Under the pieces are notes generated by a model. The model was given only the letters and a program-made list of their open reading frames with translations, was not told the origin of the DNA and did not search any database. A program made the position numbers and the translations under genes. This document shows positions 15,676 to 22,704 of a stretch of 64,000 nt of DNA, one piece after another. How positions within the stretch are numbered: position 1 is the first letter of the stretch; every line of letters begins with the position of its first letter. The DNA comes from an uncultured bacterium (GTDB lineage Bacteria; Sysuimicrobiota; Sysuimicrobiia; Sysuimicrobiales; Sysuimicrobiaceae), in the NCBI GenBank assembly GCA_938028835.1, contig CALIMJ010000008.1, positions 155,332 to 219,331 of the forward strand, read 5' to 3'.

Positions 15676-17295
15676 CTAGAGGGCTCCTTTCAGGGTGAGG
15701 CGGTCCAGCACCATCCCTGCGAACAGCAGCGCGAGGTAGACGTTGCTGAGCTTAAAAAGCGACCAGGCTGCCCGCACGGTACCGTCCCGCCACAACCGCC
15801 AGGCTGCGGCGAGCAACCCTCCGCCCAGCAGCAGCGCACTCAGCCAATAGACCGGGCCCATGGCCACAGCCGCGCCGAGCCCGAGCGTGCACGCGACCAG
15901 GGCCACGGCGTACCTGAGGATCTCCCTGCGGGTCCGCTCTTCCCCTCGCACCACGGGCAGCATGGGGATGCCAGCCCTTGCGTAGTCCTCCCGCCGCGCG
16001 AGGGCGAGGGCCCAGAAGTGCGGGGGGGTCCACAGGAAGATGACCAGGAACATTCCCAGGGCCAGGACGTCCACCCGCCCCGAGGCCGCCGCCCACCCGA
16101 CGAGCGGTGGGATGGCGCCCGCAGCGCCGCCGATGACGATGTTCTGGTCGGTGGTCCGCTTGAGCCAGATGGAGTACCCCACCACGTAGGACAGGTAGCC
16201 GATCGCTGACAGGGTAGCCGCCAGGAGGTTCGCCCCGGTGGTCAGCACCGCGAAGGAGGCGAGGCCGAGGAGGATGCCTACGAGGAGTGCATCGGGGGTC
16301 CCCACACGGCCCGTGACGAGGGGGCGCGTCCGGGTTCGGCTCATGACGGCGTCCACGTCCCGGTCGATCACGCAGTTGAGGGCATTCGCGCCGCCCGCCG
16401 CGCAAGCGCCCCCCAGGACGGTGACGAGGAGGAGCCCGAGGGAGACCTTTAGACCCTTTGCCGCCAACATGGCGCACGCGGTTGTCACGAGGAGCAGCAG
16501 GACCACCCGGGGCTTGGTCAGCTGCCAGTAGGCCCCGGCCCGCGCACAGAGAGGGATCGCGCTGGGCCGTTCGGGGAGGGAGGGGCGGAACCACAGCAGC
16601 GCGGTGAGAACCCCGAACCCACCCGCCAGGCCGACCGCGGCCACCGCCACGAGGGGATCCGCGACCGGGCCGAAGAGACGACTTGCCAGGAGGTGGCCCG
16701 ACGCGAGCCCGGTGATGGCCCCCGCAGTGAGGGCAGAGTGCGGCTCCTTGTGGCGCCGACTTCGAATCGCGAGCGCGAGGCCACAGGTGAGGGGGACCGC
16801 CGGAGCGAGCCTGGCATCGATCCCCAGCAGAAGGAGATATAAGGCGCCCGCGACACCCACGGGGAGCACGGCGGAGTCAGGGATGGCGGGCCGTGGGACC
16901 CAGGCGGCCACCGCGGCCGCCGCGAAGAGCCCTACCGCGGCCGCTCCGAGGGCGAGGTGCAGACCCGTCCACGCCCGCTCAGGGCCGTGCAGGGCGATGC
17001 GGGCGCCCACCGCGTCCTGCACCAGCACGATCGCGAAGGCGGCTACCGAAAGTGGGAAGGTCGGCCGGTGTTCCACGAGGCTGCGGTAGCACAGCAGTCC
17101 CGAGAGCGCGGTCAGGAGACCCGCCAGGAGGCGATGAATCCAGGCCAGCAGGGCGGCGCTCTCCGCAGGAGGCCACTGCCCGCAGCGGGGCCAGCCTCTG
17201 CACGGATCGTCGCCGGTGGAGAGGAGCGTCCCCACAAGCCCCACCAGGGCCGCCAGGCCCAGGGCGCTTATGACCAACCGCTGGTGCTGCGTCAC
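15676..17295 (-). CDS. Fused heme A synthase-like (CtaA) and heme O synthase (CtaB)
   Basis: A 539-residue membrane protein. Residues ~1-250 resemble CtaA/COX15, the heme O to heme A oxidase: a Cys pair in DPCRGWPRCG, IHRLLAG and GLHLALG with heme-ligand His. The second half of this domain (GHLLAS) is less conserved. Residues ~260-539 are a clear protoheme IX farnesyltransferase, with NALNCVIDRDVDAVMSRT for Mg-prenyl binding and YSIWLKRTTDQNIVIGG. The fusion couples two consecutive steps of heme A synthesis; fused CtaA-CtaB proteins are known, for example in Thermus. Start GTG 17295 overlaps the stop of the upstream oxidase gene (GTGA). A longer upstream open frame is only a shadow. Confidence 0.93.
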   Translation of the reverse strand: MTQHQRLVISALGLAALVGLVGTLLSTGDDPCRGWPRCGQWPPAESAALLAWIHRLLAGLLTALSGLLCYRSLVEHRPTFPLSVAAFAIVLVQDAVGARIALHGPERAWTGLHLALGAAAVGLFAAAAVAAWVPRPAIPDSAVLPVGVAGALYLLLLGIDARLAPAVPLTCGLALAIRSRRHKEPHSALTAGAITGLASGHLLASRLFGPVADPLVAVAAVGLAGGFGVLTALLWFRPSLPERPSAIPLCARAGAYWQLTKPRVVLLLLVTTACAMLAAKGLKVSLGLLLVTVLGGACAAGGANALNCVIDRDVDAVMSRTRTRPLVTGRVGTPDALLVGILLGLASFAVLTTGANLLAATLSAIGYLSYVVGYSIWLKRTTDQNIVIGGAAGAIPPLVGWAAASGRVDVLALGMFLVIFLWTPPHFWALALARREDYARAGIPMLPVVRGEERTRREILRYAVALVACTLGLGAAVAMGPVYWLSALLLGGGLLAAAWRLWRDGTVRAAWSLFKLSNVYLALLFAGMVLDRLTLKGAL

Positions 17296-18773
17296 GCGCG
17301 CCCCCGTGCTCGGGCCCACGCCGGTCCCAGCCGGGTGACCAGGTCGTAGGTCAGCCAGAGAAGCCCCAGGGCCAGCACGAGGACGAACAGGGTGGCGAGG
17401 AAGGCCCACGTCTGCTCCCCGGTGCTGGGGATGGACACCGCGAACCGCCGAGGCTGTCCTGCAGCACCTGCGGTGAAGAACATCATGACGAATCCGGCGC
17501 CCCCGATCCCGTACAGCCACGCTGCGAGCCGGCTGGTCCGGCTCTCGTGCCTCCCGCTCAGCTCCGTGGCGAGGTGGTAGAGGTAGGCCCACGTGAGGGC
17601 GACCGCGCCCAAGAGGTAGTACGTGTGGAAGTGGGCGGGGACCCACAGGGTGTTGTGGAAGACCTGGTTCACCGCGATGGTGGAGTCCACCACCGCACCG
17701 ATCCCCCCGAACACCCAGCCCCAGAAGCCCACGAACGTGAGGATGGTCGGCACGGCCCAGCGCATGCCGGAGCGGTACGCCAGCGTGAGTCCGCCGAAGA
17801 CGGTGATCAGCAGGGCCGGAACGCCCACCCCGTAGCTTCCGAACTGGCCGATGGCTGAGAGGAAGACGGGCTGCGCGAAGTCCTGGTAGAGGTGGTGGAA
17901 GTAGGGCAGGAACACGAAGATCATGACGAGGTTCACGCCCAGGGCGCTGAGCGGCGTCGTCTTCCACGGCCGGCCGGTGTACGCGGGCAGGCTGGCGTAG
18001 GCCAGGCCCGCCGCCAGGTAGATGTTCAGGTTGACCGCGGTGTGGCCGAACAGGAAGATCATCTCCTTGACGAACAGCGGGTCCACGAGCCCTGTGAGGT
18101 TGAGGTTGTGGGCGAAGTAGGGAACCAGGGCGGCGGCACCGGCCAGCACGGCGATGAGCCCGCAGATCCCGACCACCGTGGCCACGACCTCCTGGAGGTA
18201 GGGCACGTCCTCCCCTGGCTGGGCACGGCCGGAGATCACGGGCCAGCCAAGGGCCCGAGAGAGGCTACCGTAGCGCCGGAGCACGGCCTGGAGCATGGCG
18301 ATGCAGTAGGCGGCAAATCCCAGGGCCACCAGGAGGTACCCGAGGAGGAAGGCGAAGGTGGACCAGGCCGTCCACCCGGATGCGTACGCCACCCCCAACG
18401 GGTAGATGATGGTCCAGCCCGCCGCGAACCCCCCGAAGAGCACCGCGAGGGGCACTAGACCCACGCCCACGAAGTACAGGATGTAGGCAGTCCACAACCA
18501 GCGCAGGTCGTGGGTCAGGCGGTTGCTGGTGGCTGCGATCCCCCCGCCCATGGCCGCCAGCAACGCCGCCGCCACCATCCCGGCGCCGTGCAGGGTCATG
18601 AGCCGGTAGTACCACTGAGGGGGCAAGCGGAGCAGTTCGGCGTGCAGCATCCGCATGAGGAGGCCGAGGAGGCCCATGAGCAGGAACAGGATGAAGCCTG
18701 TGTACATGTAGACCAGCGCCACCCGGAGCGCCGGTCCGTTTCGGCCGTTCTGGATGGACTCGTATGCCCCCAT
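17292..18773 (-). CDS. Heme-copper enzyme subunit I lacking the cross-link Tyr
   Basis: A 493-residue, ~12-helix catalytic subunit of the heme-copper superfamily, resembling the B-family more than the A-type copy of this operon. All six metal-ligand His residues are in place: His 62 (LHGAGM), His 244, 293 and 294 for CuB, and His 381/383 (AHFHTYY). Oxidases read HPxVY on helix VI; here it is HTAVN, so the Tyr that is cross-linked to a CuB His is Asn 248. Loss of this Tyr is a mark of nitric oxide reductases derived from oxidases, so a CuA-type NO reductase is possible. The alternatives are a divergent oxidase or a Tyr supplied from elsewhere (Tyr 291 or 252). Confidence 0.85.
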   Translation of the reverse strand: MGAYESIQNGRNGPALRVALVYMYTGFILFLLMGLLGLLMRMLHAELLRLPPQWYYRLMTLHGAGMVAAALLAAMGGGIAATSNRLTHDLRWLWTAYILYFVGVGLVPLAVLFGGFAAGWTIIYPLGVAYASGWTAWSTFAFLLGYLLVALGFAAYCIAMLQAVLRRYGSLSRALGWPVISGRAQPGEDVPYLQEVVATVVGICGLIAVLAGAAALVPYFAHNLNLTGLVDPLFVKEMIFLFGHTAVNLNIYLAAGLAYASLPAYTGRPWKTTPLSALGVNLVMIFVFLPYFHHLYQDFAQPVFLSAIGQFGSYGVGVPALLITVFGGLTLAYRSGMRWAVPTILTFVGFWGWVFGGIGAVVDSTIAVNQVFHNTLWVPAHFHTYYLLGAVALTWAYLYHLATELSGRHESRTSRLAAWLYGIGGAGFVMMFFTAGAAGQPRRFAVSIPSTGEQTWAFLATLFVLVLALGLLWLTYDLVTRLGPAWARARGRA

Positions 18774-18785
18774 GGCCGCACCCCC

Positions 18786-19313
18786 CTACTTGACCTCGAG
18801 GGTGGCGGCCATCCCGTGGTGCGGGATCCCACAGTACTCCAGGCACCGGATGGTGTAGGTACCGGGCCCCGGGAGGGAGACGACGAGCCGGTTGACGTAG
18901 GCGGGCATGGCCTGCACCTGCGCCACCAGTCTCCCGGACGGGCTGTAGATCCCGAACCCGTGATTCACGTCCACGGCGGTGGCCGCGAACTCCACGGGCT
19001 GGTTCGCGGGGACCTCCGTGCGGCTCAGCTCCCACGCCCACTGGCGCGCCCGGACCTCGACCCTCACGGAGGGCGGGCCTAGGCGTTGGGTGGCGAAGCT
19101 CGGGTACGGGAACCACCGGAGGGAGACCAGGTAGACGACCGCGAGCACGAGGAGGATCGGCGTCGCTAGCAGACGGCGGACCCGGGCGGCCCCGCGGCTC
19201 ACGTCCTCGTAACCCAGCGGTGACCCGCCCGACCGGGCTGCCACGAACGCCCAGGCGGCGGTCCACGCCGCACCCAGGAGGAGGAATACCCCGAACGCTG
19301 CCCACCCACTCAT
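18786..19313 (-). CDS. Subunit II of the second heme-copper enzyme (CuA protein)
   Basis: This 175-residue protein has two N-terminal membrane segments (residues ~5-26 and 48-66) and a periplasmic cupredoxin domain. The CuA site is complete: His 118 (VNHGFGIY), Cys 157, Glu 159, Cys 161, His 165 and Met 168 in CLEYCGIPHHGM. It would receive electrons from a soluble donor such as the upstream lipoprotein cupredoxin. Its ATG at 19313 and short length fit B-family-like subunits II. It lies 12 bases before the catalytic subunit gene. An intact CuA rules out a cbb3 or quinol enzyme. Confidence 0.9.
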   Translation of the reverse strand: MSGWAAFGVFLLLGAAWTAAWAFVAARSGGSPLGYEDVSRGAARVRRLLATPILLVLAVVYLVSLRWFPYPSFATQRLGPPSVRVEVRARQWAWELSRTEVPANQPVEFAATAVDVNHGFGIYSPSGRLVAQVQAMPAYVNRLVVSLPGPGTYTIRCLEYCGIPHHGMAATLEVK

Positions 19314-19332
19314 GCCGCACCCCCTGTCGATT

Positions 19333-19710
19333 TCACTGGACGCGGAGCGTCGTGTGCATCCCTGCTTCCTCGTGACCGGGCACCGTACAGACCAGCCGGT
19401 ACTCGCCCGGCTGCAGCTGAACCACCAGCTCCTGGCTCTGCCCGGGCTTGATGGCATCCAGCTCCGCAAGCTTCTTGCTTTTATCCGGGCTGAAGACGAC
19501 GAAGTTGTGCTCGATGCTCCCTTCGTTCTTGACCCGGAAGGTGACCCGGCCGGCGGCCACGGCCTTGGACGAGGGGTCGATGGAGAACTCCTTCTCGGAT
19601 ACCTGGACCACGCCCGGGGCCACTTGTTCCGCTTTCTTCCCCCCTCCCGCGCAGCCCGTGACCAGGAGGACAAGCACGGTGCAGAGGGCCAGACGATGTG
19701 CCTTAGGCAT
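19333..19710 (-). CDS. Cupredoxin lipoprotein (plastocyanin-like)
   Basis: A 125-residue exported lipoprotein: the signal peptide ends in the lipobox VTGC with lipidated Cys 20. A single beta-sandwich cupredoxin domain follows with type 1 copper ligands His 68 (EHNFVVF), Cys 108, His 113 and Met 118 (LVCTVPGHEEAGM). It probably carries electrons on the outer face of the membrane to the adjacent CuA subunit, because no cytochrome c gene is in the operon. A copper chaperone role is a weaker alternative. It lies 19 bases downstream of the MarR gene. Confidence 0.88.
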   Translation of the reverse strand: MPKAHRLALCTVLVLLVTGCAGGGKKAEQVAPGVVQVSEKEFSIDPSSKAVAAGRVTFRVKNEGSIEHNFVVFSPDKSKKLAELDAIKPGQSQELVVQLQPGEYRLVCTVPGHEEAGMHTTLRVQ

Positions 19711-19729
19711 CCTTCCCCACTCCTTTCCG

Positions 19730-20335
19730 CTAGGCCCGCGGGCGGCCGCCCGCGGGAACGTGGTCAGGACACTCCCTGTACGTGATCGGGTCGGGCAGGG
19801 GCACGTCCGCAAACGCACAGTGGTGGGGCCCGCGAGGGTCCTCCGGGTGGGCGTCGGGCCGGAAGAAGCCGCAGCTCCAGCACATCTCGTACACGCGCAC
19901 GTACCCCGCTTGGACGAACCGCCGGACGATGGCTTCCGTGGCATGGAGCAGCGCCCGCTGGTCTTCCTCCGGCAGCTCGCGGATCCACCGCTCGAGGTCG
20001 GTCAGGGCCGAGTCCAGGGAGTCTGCGGCCACCTCCCCCTTTCGGGTGAGACGGAGCCGCTTCCGCCCGCGCACGCCCCTAGCCGGCTCGCGGCGCAGCA
20101 GACCCTTGCGCTCCAGGGCGTCCACGACGCCGTTGGCGTTGGCGGGTGTGCACAGGAGTCGCTCCGCTAGGCCCGTGAGCGTGTGGAGATCCGGGCGGCT
20201 GTACCGGAGGAACAGCAGGGCCTGGGCCTGGGGGGACGTGAGGCCCAGCGCCTCGCTCCGCTCCCGGAACAGGATGTTGAGTGCTTGACCGATGCGGTGG
20301 AGAGCCACTGCGATGTGCCCGGCCACGTTCGCCAT
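19730..20335 (-). CDS. MarR-family regulator with C-terminal Cys cluster
   Basis: This 201-residue protein has a winged-helix MarR domain at residues ~5-145 (LTSPQAQALLFLRY, LLCTPANANGVVDALERKGLLRR, and the wing near RGRKRLRLT). A ~55-residue extension carries Cys 152, 155, 173 and 189 and His 171/172 (MCWSCGF, HHCAF, RECPDH), fit to bind Zn or an iron-sulfur cluster. It is the first gene of the respiratory operon, so it likely controls that operon and itself in response to a redox or NO signal (inference). Start ATG 20335 is chosen because an alternative upstream frame runs back through the promoter. Confidence 0.88.
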   Translation of the reverse strand: MANVAGHIAVALHRIGQALNILFRERSEALGLTSPQAQALLFLRYSRPDLHTLTGLAERLLCTPANANGVVDALERKGLLRREPARGVRGRKRLRLTRKGEVAADSLDSALTDLERWIRELPEEDQRALLHATEAIVRRFVQAGYVRVYEMCWSCGFFRPDAHPEDPRGPHHCAFADVPLPDPITYRECPDHVPAGGRPRA

Positions 20336-20438
20336 CCGGTGGGCAGGGGCGAAACTGAACGGGCGCTCGGGCGGGTTCCCGTCTGGCACCGCCTTCCCCC
20401 AAGGCAGCTTTTTTAAGAGCCCTAAATTGCCCCGACCG

Positions 20439-20468
20439 ATGATAGACGCGGTGTAGGACAAATGTCAA
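20439..20468 (-). promoter_or_regulatory. Sigma-70-type promoter of the respiratory operon
   Basis: On the minus strand a perfect -35 TTGACA (20468-20463) and a -10 TATCAT (20444-20439) are separated by 18 bases. This is the best -35 element of the window. Transcription would start near 20432, giving a ~97-base leader before the marR ATG. An AT-rich, imperfectly symmetric stretch at 20411-20428 in that leader is a possible MarR operator, though the symmetry is poor. Confidence 0.65.
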
Positions 20469-20562
20469 CAGCGCTGCCGTCGCGGCAGGCCGCGGGGTTC
20501 GGGCGCACCCGCGGGAAAGGGTGCCGGGGTTGGGGCCGGAAGCTCGTGGGGCGGGCTACCGC

Positions 20563-21114
20563 CTAGCGAGCCGCCCGGGAGGGACGCCACTTGATGGTGC
20601 AGCCTACGGGCGGGGTCTCCGCGACTTCCGGCTGCCGGCCCTCCAGGACCGCGTCCAGCGCCTCCCGCAGGTAGTGCCGCCGGACCTTCCGCGGGTCGTC
20701 GTAGTGGTCGTCGATGGCCCCGTGGTAGCGCAGGCGGCGGTCCCGGTCGAACACGAACACCTCCGGGGTGCGCTCCGCGCCGTAGGCCCGCGCCACCTCC
20801 TGGGTCTCGTCGTACAGGTACGGGAAGTTGTAGCCCTTCTCCTGTGCCCGCTCCCGCATCCGGTCGAAGCTGTCCTCGGGGTACTGCTCCGGGTCGTTGC
20901 TGCTGATCACGAGGAACTGCACCCCGCGCGGGGCGTAGTCCCGCTGGATGGCCACCATCCGGTCCTCCCAGGCCCGCACGTAGGGGCAGTGGTTGCAGCT
21001 GAAGATCACCACCACCGCCTGTCGGTCCGCGTAGTCGTCCAGGGCGTGCTCCCGGCCGTCCACGCCGGGCAGGCGGAAGGGGATGGCGGGGTCACCGGTC
21101 CTCAGGTTGGCCAC
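20563..21114 (-). CDS. Thioredoxin-like/AhpC-TSA family protein
   Basis: A 183-residue cytosolic protein with a thioredoxin fold of the redoxin type: DYADRQAVVVIFSCNHCPYV contains a CxxC (CNHC) at the active-site helix, followed by the cis-Pro region ERTPEVFVFD. It matches a widespread family annotated as thioredoxin family or redoxin proteins near peroxiredoxins. It may reduce disulfides or peroxides; the substrate is unknown. It shares the minus strand with a second thioredoxin-fold gene 21 bases upstream, probably as one operon. Confidence 0.85.
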   Translation of the reverse strand: MANLRTGDPAIPFRLPGVDGREHALDDYADRQAVVVIFSCNHCPYVRAWEDRMVAIQRDYAPRGVQFLVISSNDPEQYPEDSFDRMRERAQEKGYNFPYLYDETQEVARAYGAERTPEVFVFDRDRRLRYHGAIDDHYDDPRKVRRHYLREALDAVLEGRQPEVAETPPVGCTIKWRPSRAAR

Positions 21115-21135
21115 GGCTGTACCTCCTCACTCGAG

Positions 21136-21474
21136 TCATGGAGTTGTCGGGCCCGAGGCTTCCCGGGCCCGCCGCAGGGCCGCTCGGATCTGCCCGGTAC
21201 TCGGCAGCGGCGAGATGCGGCCGTCCTCGTGCACGTAGGCTCGGCACGTGAGCCGGTAGGGGAGGTTTTCCGCAGGTGCCACGTCTTCCCCGTCCACCAG
21301 GATGGTGGGGGATCCCACGAACCTCCACCGGCGCGCGTCCTCCTCCGTGTCCACCCGGACCACCTCCACGGAAGCCTCCACCCCTTCCTGGCGGATCGCC
21401 TCGTGGAGGCGGGCCAGGGCTTCCCCGTGAGAAGGGCAGCCTTCCCAGTACAGGAACGTCACCCGCACCGCCAC
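21136..21474 (-). CDS. Small thioredoxin-fold protein
   Basis: This 112-residue protein begins VTFLYWEGCPSHGEALARL, the usual opening of a family of small thioredoxin-fold proteins that keep a single Cys (GCPSH) in the active-site turn. They continue with a VDTEEDARRWRFVGSPTILVDG block containing the conserved cis-Pro. Such proteins are often near mercury or thiol-handling genes, but none is seen here. A second Cys in YRLTCRAYV could pair with the first. It lies upstream of, and probably co-transcribed with, the redoxin gene. Confidence 0.75.
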   Translation of the reverse strand: MAVRVTFLYWEGCPSHGEALARLHEAIRQEGVEASVEVVRVDTEEDARRWRFVGSPTILVDGEDVAPAENLPYRLTCRAYVHEDGRISPLPSTGQIRAALRRAREASGPTTP

Positions 21475-21527
21475 GGCGTTTACACAGGCGCGCCCGAGGA
21501 GACCCCGGGCCGGGCACCTGCGCCCAG

Positions 21528-21533
21528 TATACT
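21528..21533 (+). promoter_or_regulatory. -10 hexamer with leaderless spacing before the Nudix-like gene
   Basis: TATACT ends six bases before GTG 21540, placing the predicted transcription start on the first base of the codon. No ribosome-binding site is present. Confidence 0.5.
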
Positions 21534-21539
21534 GGCGCC

Positions 21540-22031
21540 GTGGAGCGGCGGATCAAGCGGTCGGTGGCCCTGGTGGCCTACCCTCCCGGAGATCGCGGGC
21601 GCTTCGTGGTCGTGCGTCGGCCGGAGGGGCCGGGTGAGGAGCTGCCGGGGATGTGGGGACTGCCCGCGGTTTCCTTGGCGCCCGGGGAGACGGAGGAAGC
21701 GGCAGCGCTACGGGTGGGACGGCAGAAACTGGGCTGCGGGGTGCGCCTGCTGCGGGTGCTGGGCCGGGGCTCGCAGCGAAGGCCGGGATACCGGCTGGAG
21801 ATGGCCGTATACGAGGCAGAGCTGGCCCGCGCCGCTCCGCAGCTGCCGCCGCCGCGCCAGGACGCGGACGTCACCTACTACGTGGCTTGGCGGTTCGGAG
21901 GCGCGGAGGACCTGGGTGAGGCCGCGGAACGGGGATCCCTGTGCGCCCGGGTGGCCCTGCAGGCCCTCCGGGCGCGATCCCGGCGGGCCTACGGCTCCAG
22001 GTCTTCCACCCGAAAGGCGAGGACGAAGTAG
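21540..22031 (+). CDS. Nudix-fold protein with degenerate catalytic box
   Basis: A 163-residue Nudix-like protein: RFVVVRRPEGPGEELPGMWGLP and APGETEEAAALR align with the start of a Nudix box. The metal-binding REUxEE core has become RVGRQK, so the catalytic Glu residues are lost. It may bind nucleotides without hydrolysis, or resemble the recognition domain of MutY, or be decaying. The start GTG 21540 is set by the -10 hexamer. The last ~15 codons run across a DinB-family remnant on the other strand, so the native C-terminus may have been replaced. Confidence 0.65.
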   Translation: MERRIKRSVALVAYPPGDRGRFVVVRRPEGPGEELPGMWGLPAVSLAPGETEEAAALRVGRQKLGCGVRLLRVLGRGSQRRPGYRLEMAVYEAELARAAPQLPPPRQDADVTYYVAWRFGGAEDLGEAAERGSLCARVALQALRARSRRAYGSRSSTRKARTK

Positions 22032-22125
22032 TCCAGGTTCTCCGCGTTGAACCCCAGCTGCCGCAGCATGAACATCCCCTGCGCCCGGTGGTGCACCGGT
22101 CAGAATTCACCACGCACTGGGCCCA
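21989..22125 (-). pseudogene. C-terminal remnant of a DinB/YfiT-like four-helix protein
   Basis: On the minus strand VHHRAQGMFMLRQLGFNAEN and then LDYFVLAFRVEDLEP form the last ~35 residues typical of DinB-family (DUF664-like) proteins, where the HHRxQ helix supplies a metal-binding His. Upstream in another frame stands VVNSD, the expected preceding residues, so one frameshift lies near 22098. The remaining ~120 residues of a normal member are absent. The remnant abuts the end of the metallophosphoesterase gene. It cannot be translated as a useful protein. Confidence 0.6.
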
Positions 22126-22698
22126 TCACGGGGATCGGGGCAGCAGTTCCACCCGGGGCTCCGGAGCCTGCCACGTGATCAGCGCTCCGAAGTACCGATC
22201 GTTGCCCATGGTGCAGTTCACCACCAGGGTATCCCCCAGGCGCTCCACGCCCGGGGACTCGTGCACGTGCCCGCATACCACCAGCCGAGGCCGGTGGCGC
22301 TCCACGTAGTCCCGCACCGCCACCGAGCCGATGTGCGCGCCGTTCCACGCGCGGTCCAGCACCCCGCGGGGCGGCTCGTGCACGACCAGGACGTCGCACG
22401 GCTCGTCCCCGAGACCGCCGAACCGGACCCCCTCGTGTTGCACACAAGCCCGCTGCGGGCTGCGGGCGGGGCTGCGGACGATGGCCTCATCCACGTCGAA
22501 GGGATCCATGTTGCCGGGGATGGCCAGCACCAGCACGTCGGGGAGCTCCAGCAACTCCAACGCCTCCCGGCCCCGGCCGGAGTGGGTAAGGTCTCCGGCC
22601 AGAATGAGGACGTCCGGCCGCAGACGGCCCACGGCCTCCCGCACCGCCTGGATCCGGTCTGGTCGTCCGTGCAGGTCCGCGGTGGCGTAGATCCGCAT
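22126..22698 (-). CDS. Calcineurin-like metallophosphoesterase
   Basis: This 190-residue cytosolic phosphoesterase has the dinuclear-metal motifs of the family: TADLHG (D-x-H), LAGDLTHSG (GD), IPGNMD (GN with Asp replacing the usual His/Glu), VHEPP, and CGHVHES (GHxH). It is closest to the short single-domain YfcE/Rv0805-like proteins. The substrate is unknown; small phosphodiesters or cyclic nucleotides are options. It lies six bases downstream of the unknown 271-residue gene, so the two share an operon. Confidence 0.87.
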   Translation of the reverse strand: MRIYATADLHGRPDRIQAVREAVGRLRPDVLILAGDLTHSGRGREALELLELPDVLVLAIPGNMDPFDVDEAIVRSPARSPQRACVQHEGVRFGGLGDEPCDVLVVHEPPRGVLDRAWNGAHIGSVAVRDYVERHRPRLVVCGHVHESPGVERLGDTLVVNCTMGNDRYFGALITWQAPEPRVELLPRSP

Positions 22699-22704
22699 CA
22701 CGCC

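Noticed and set aside
17292..18773. Assignment of the second heme-copper enzyme as cbb3 oxidase
   Set aside because: Its partner is a CuA subunit and no FixO/FixP cytochrome genes are present; quinol and cbb3 types lack CuA.
20336..20461. Longer MarR start at a TTG at 20461
   Set aside because: The extra 42 codons would run through the -35/-10 promoter, and homology to MarR begins only after ATG 20335.
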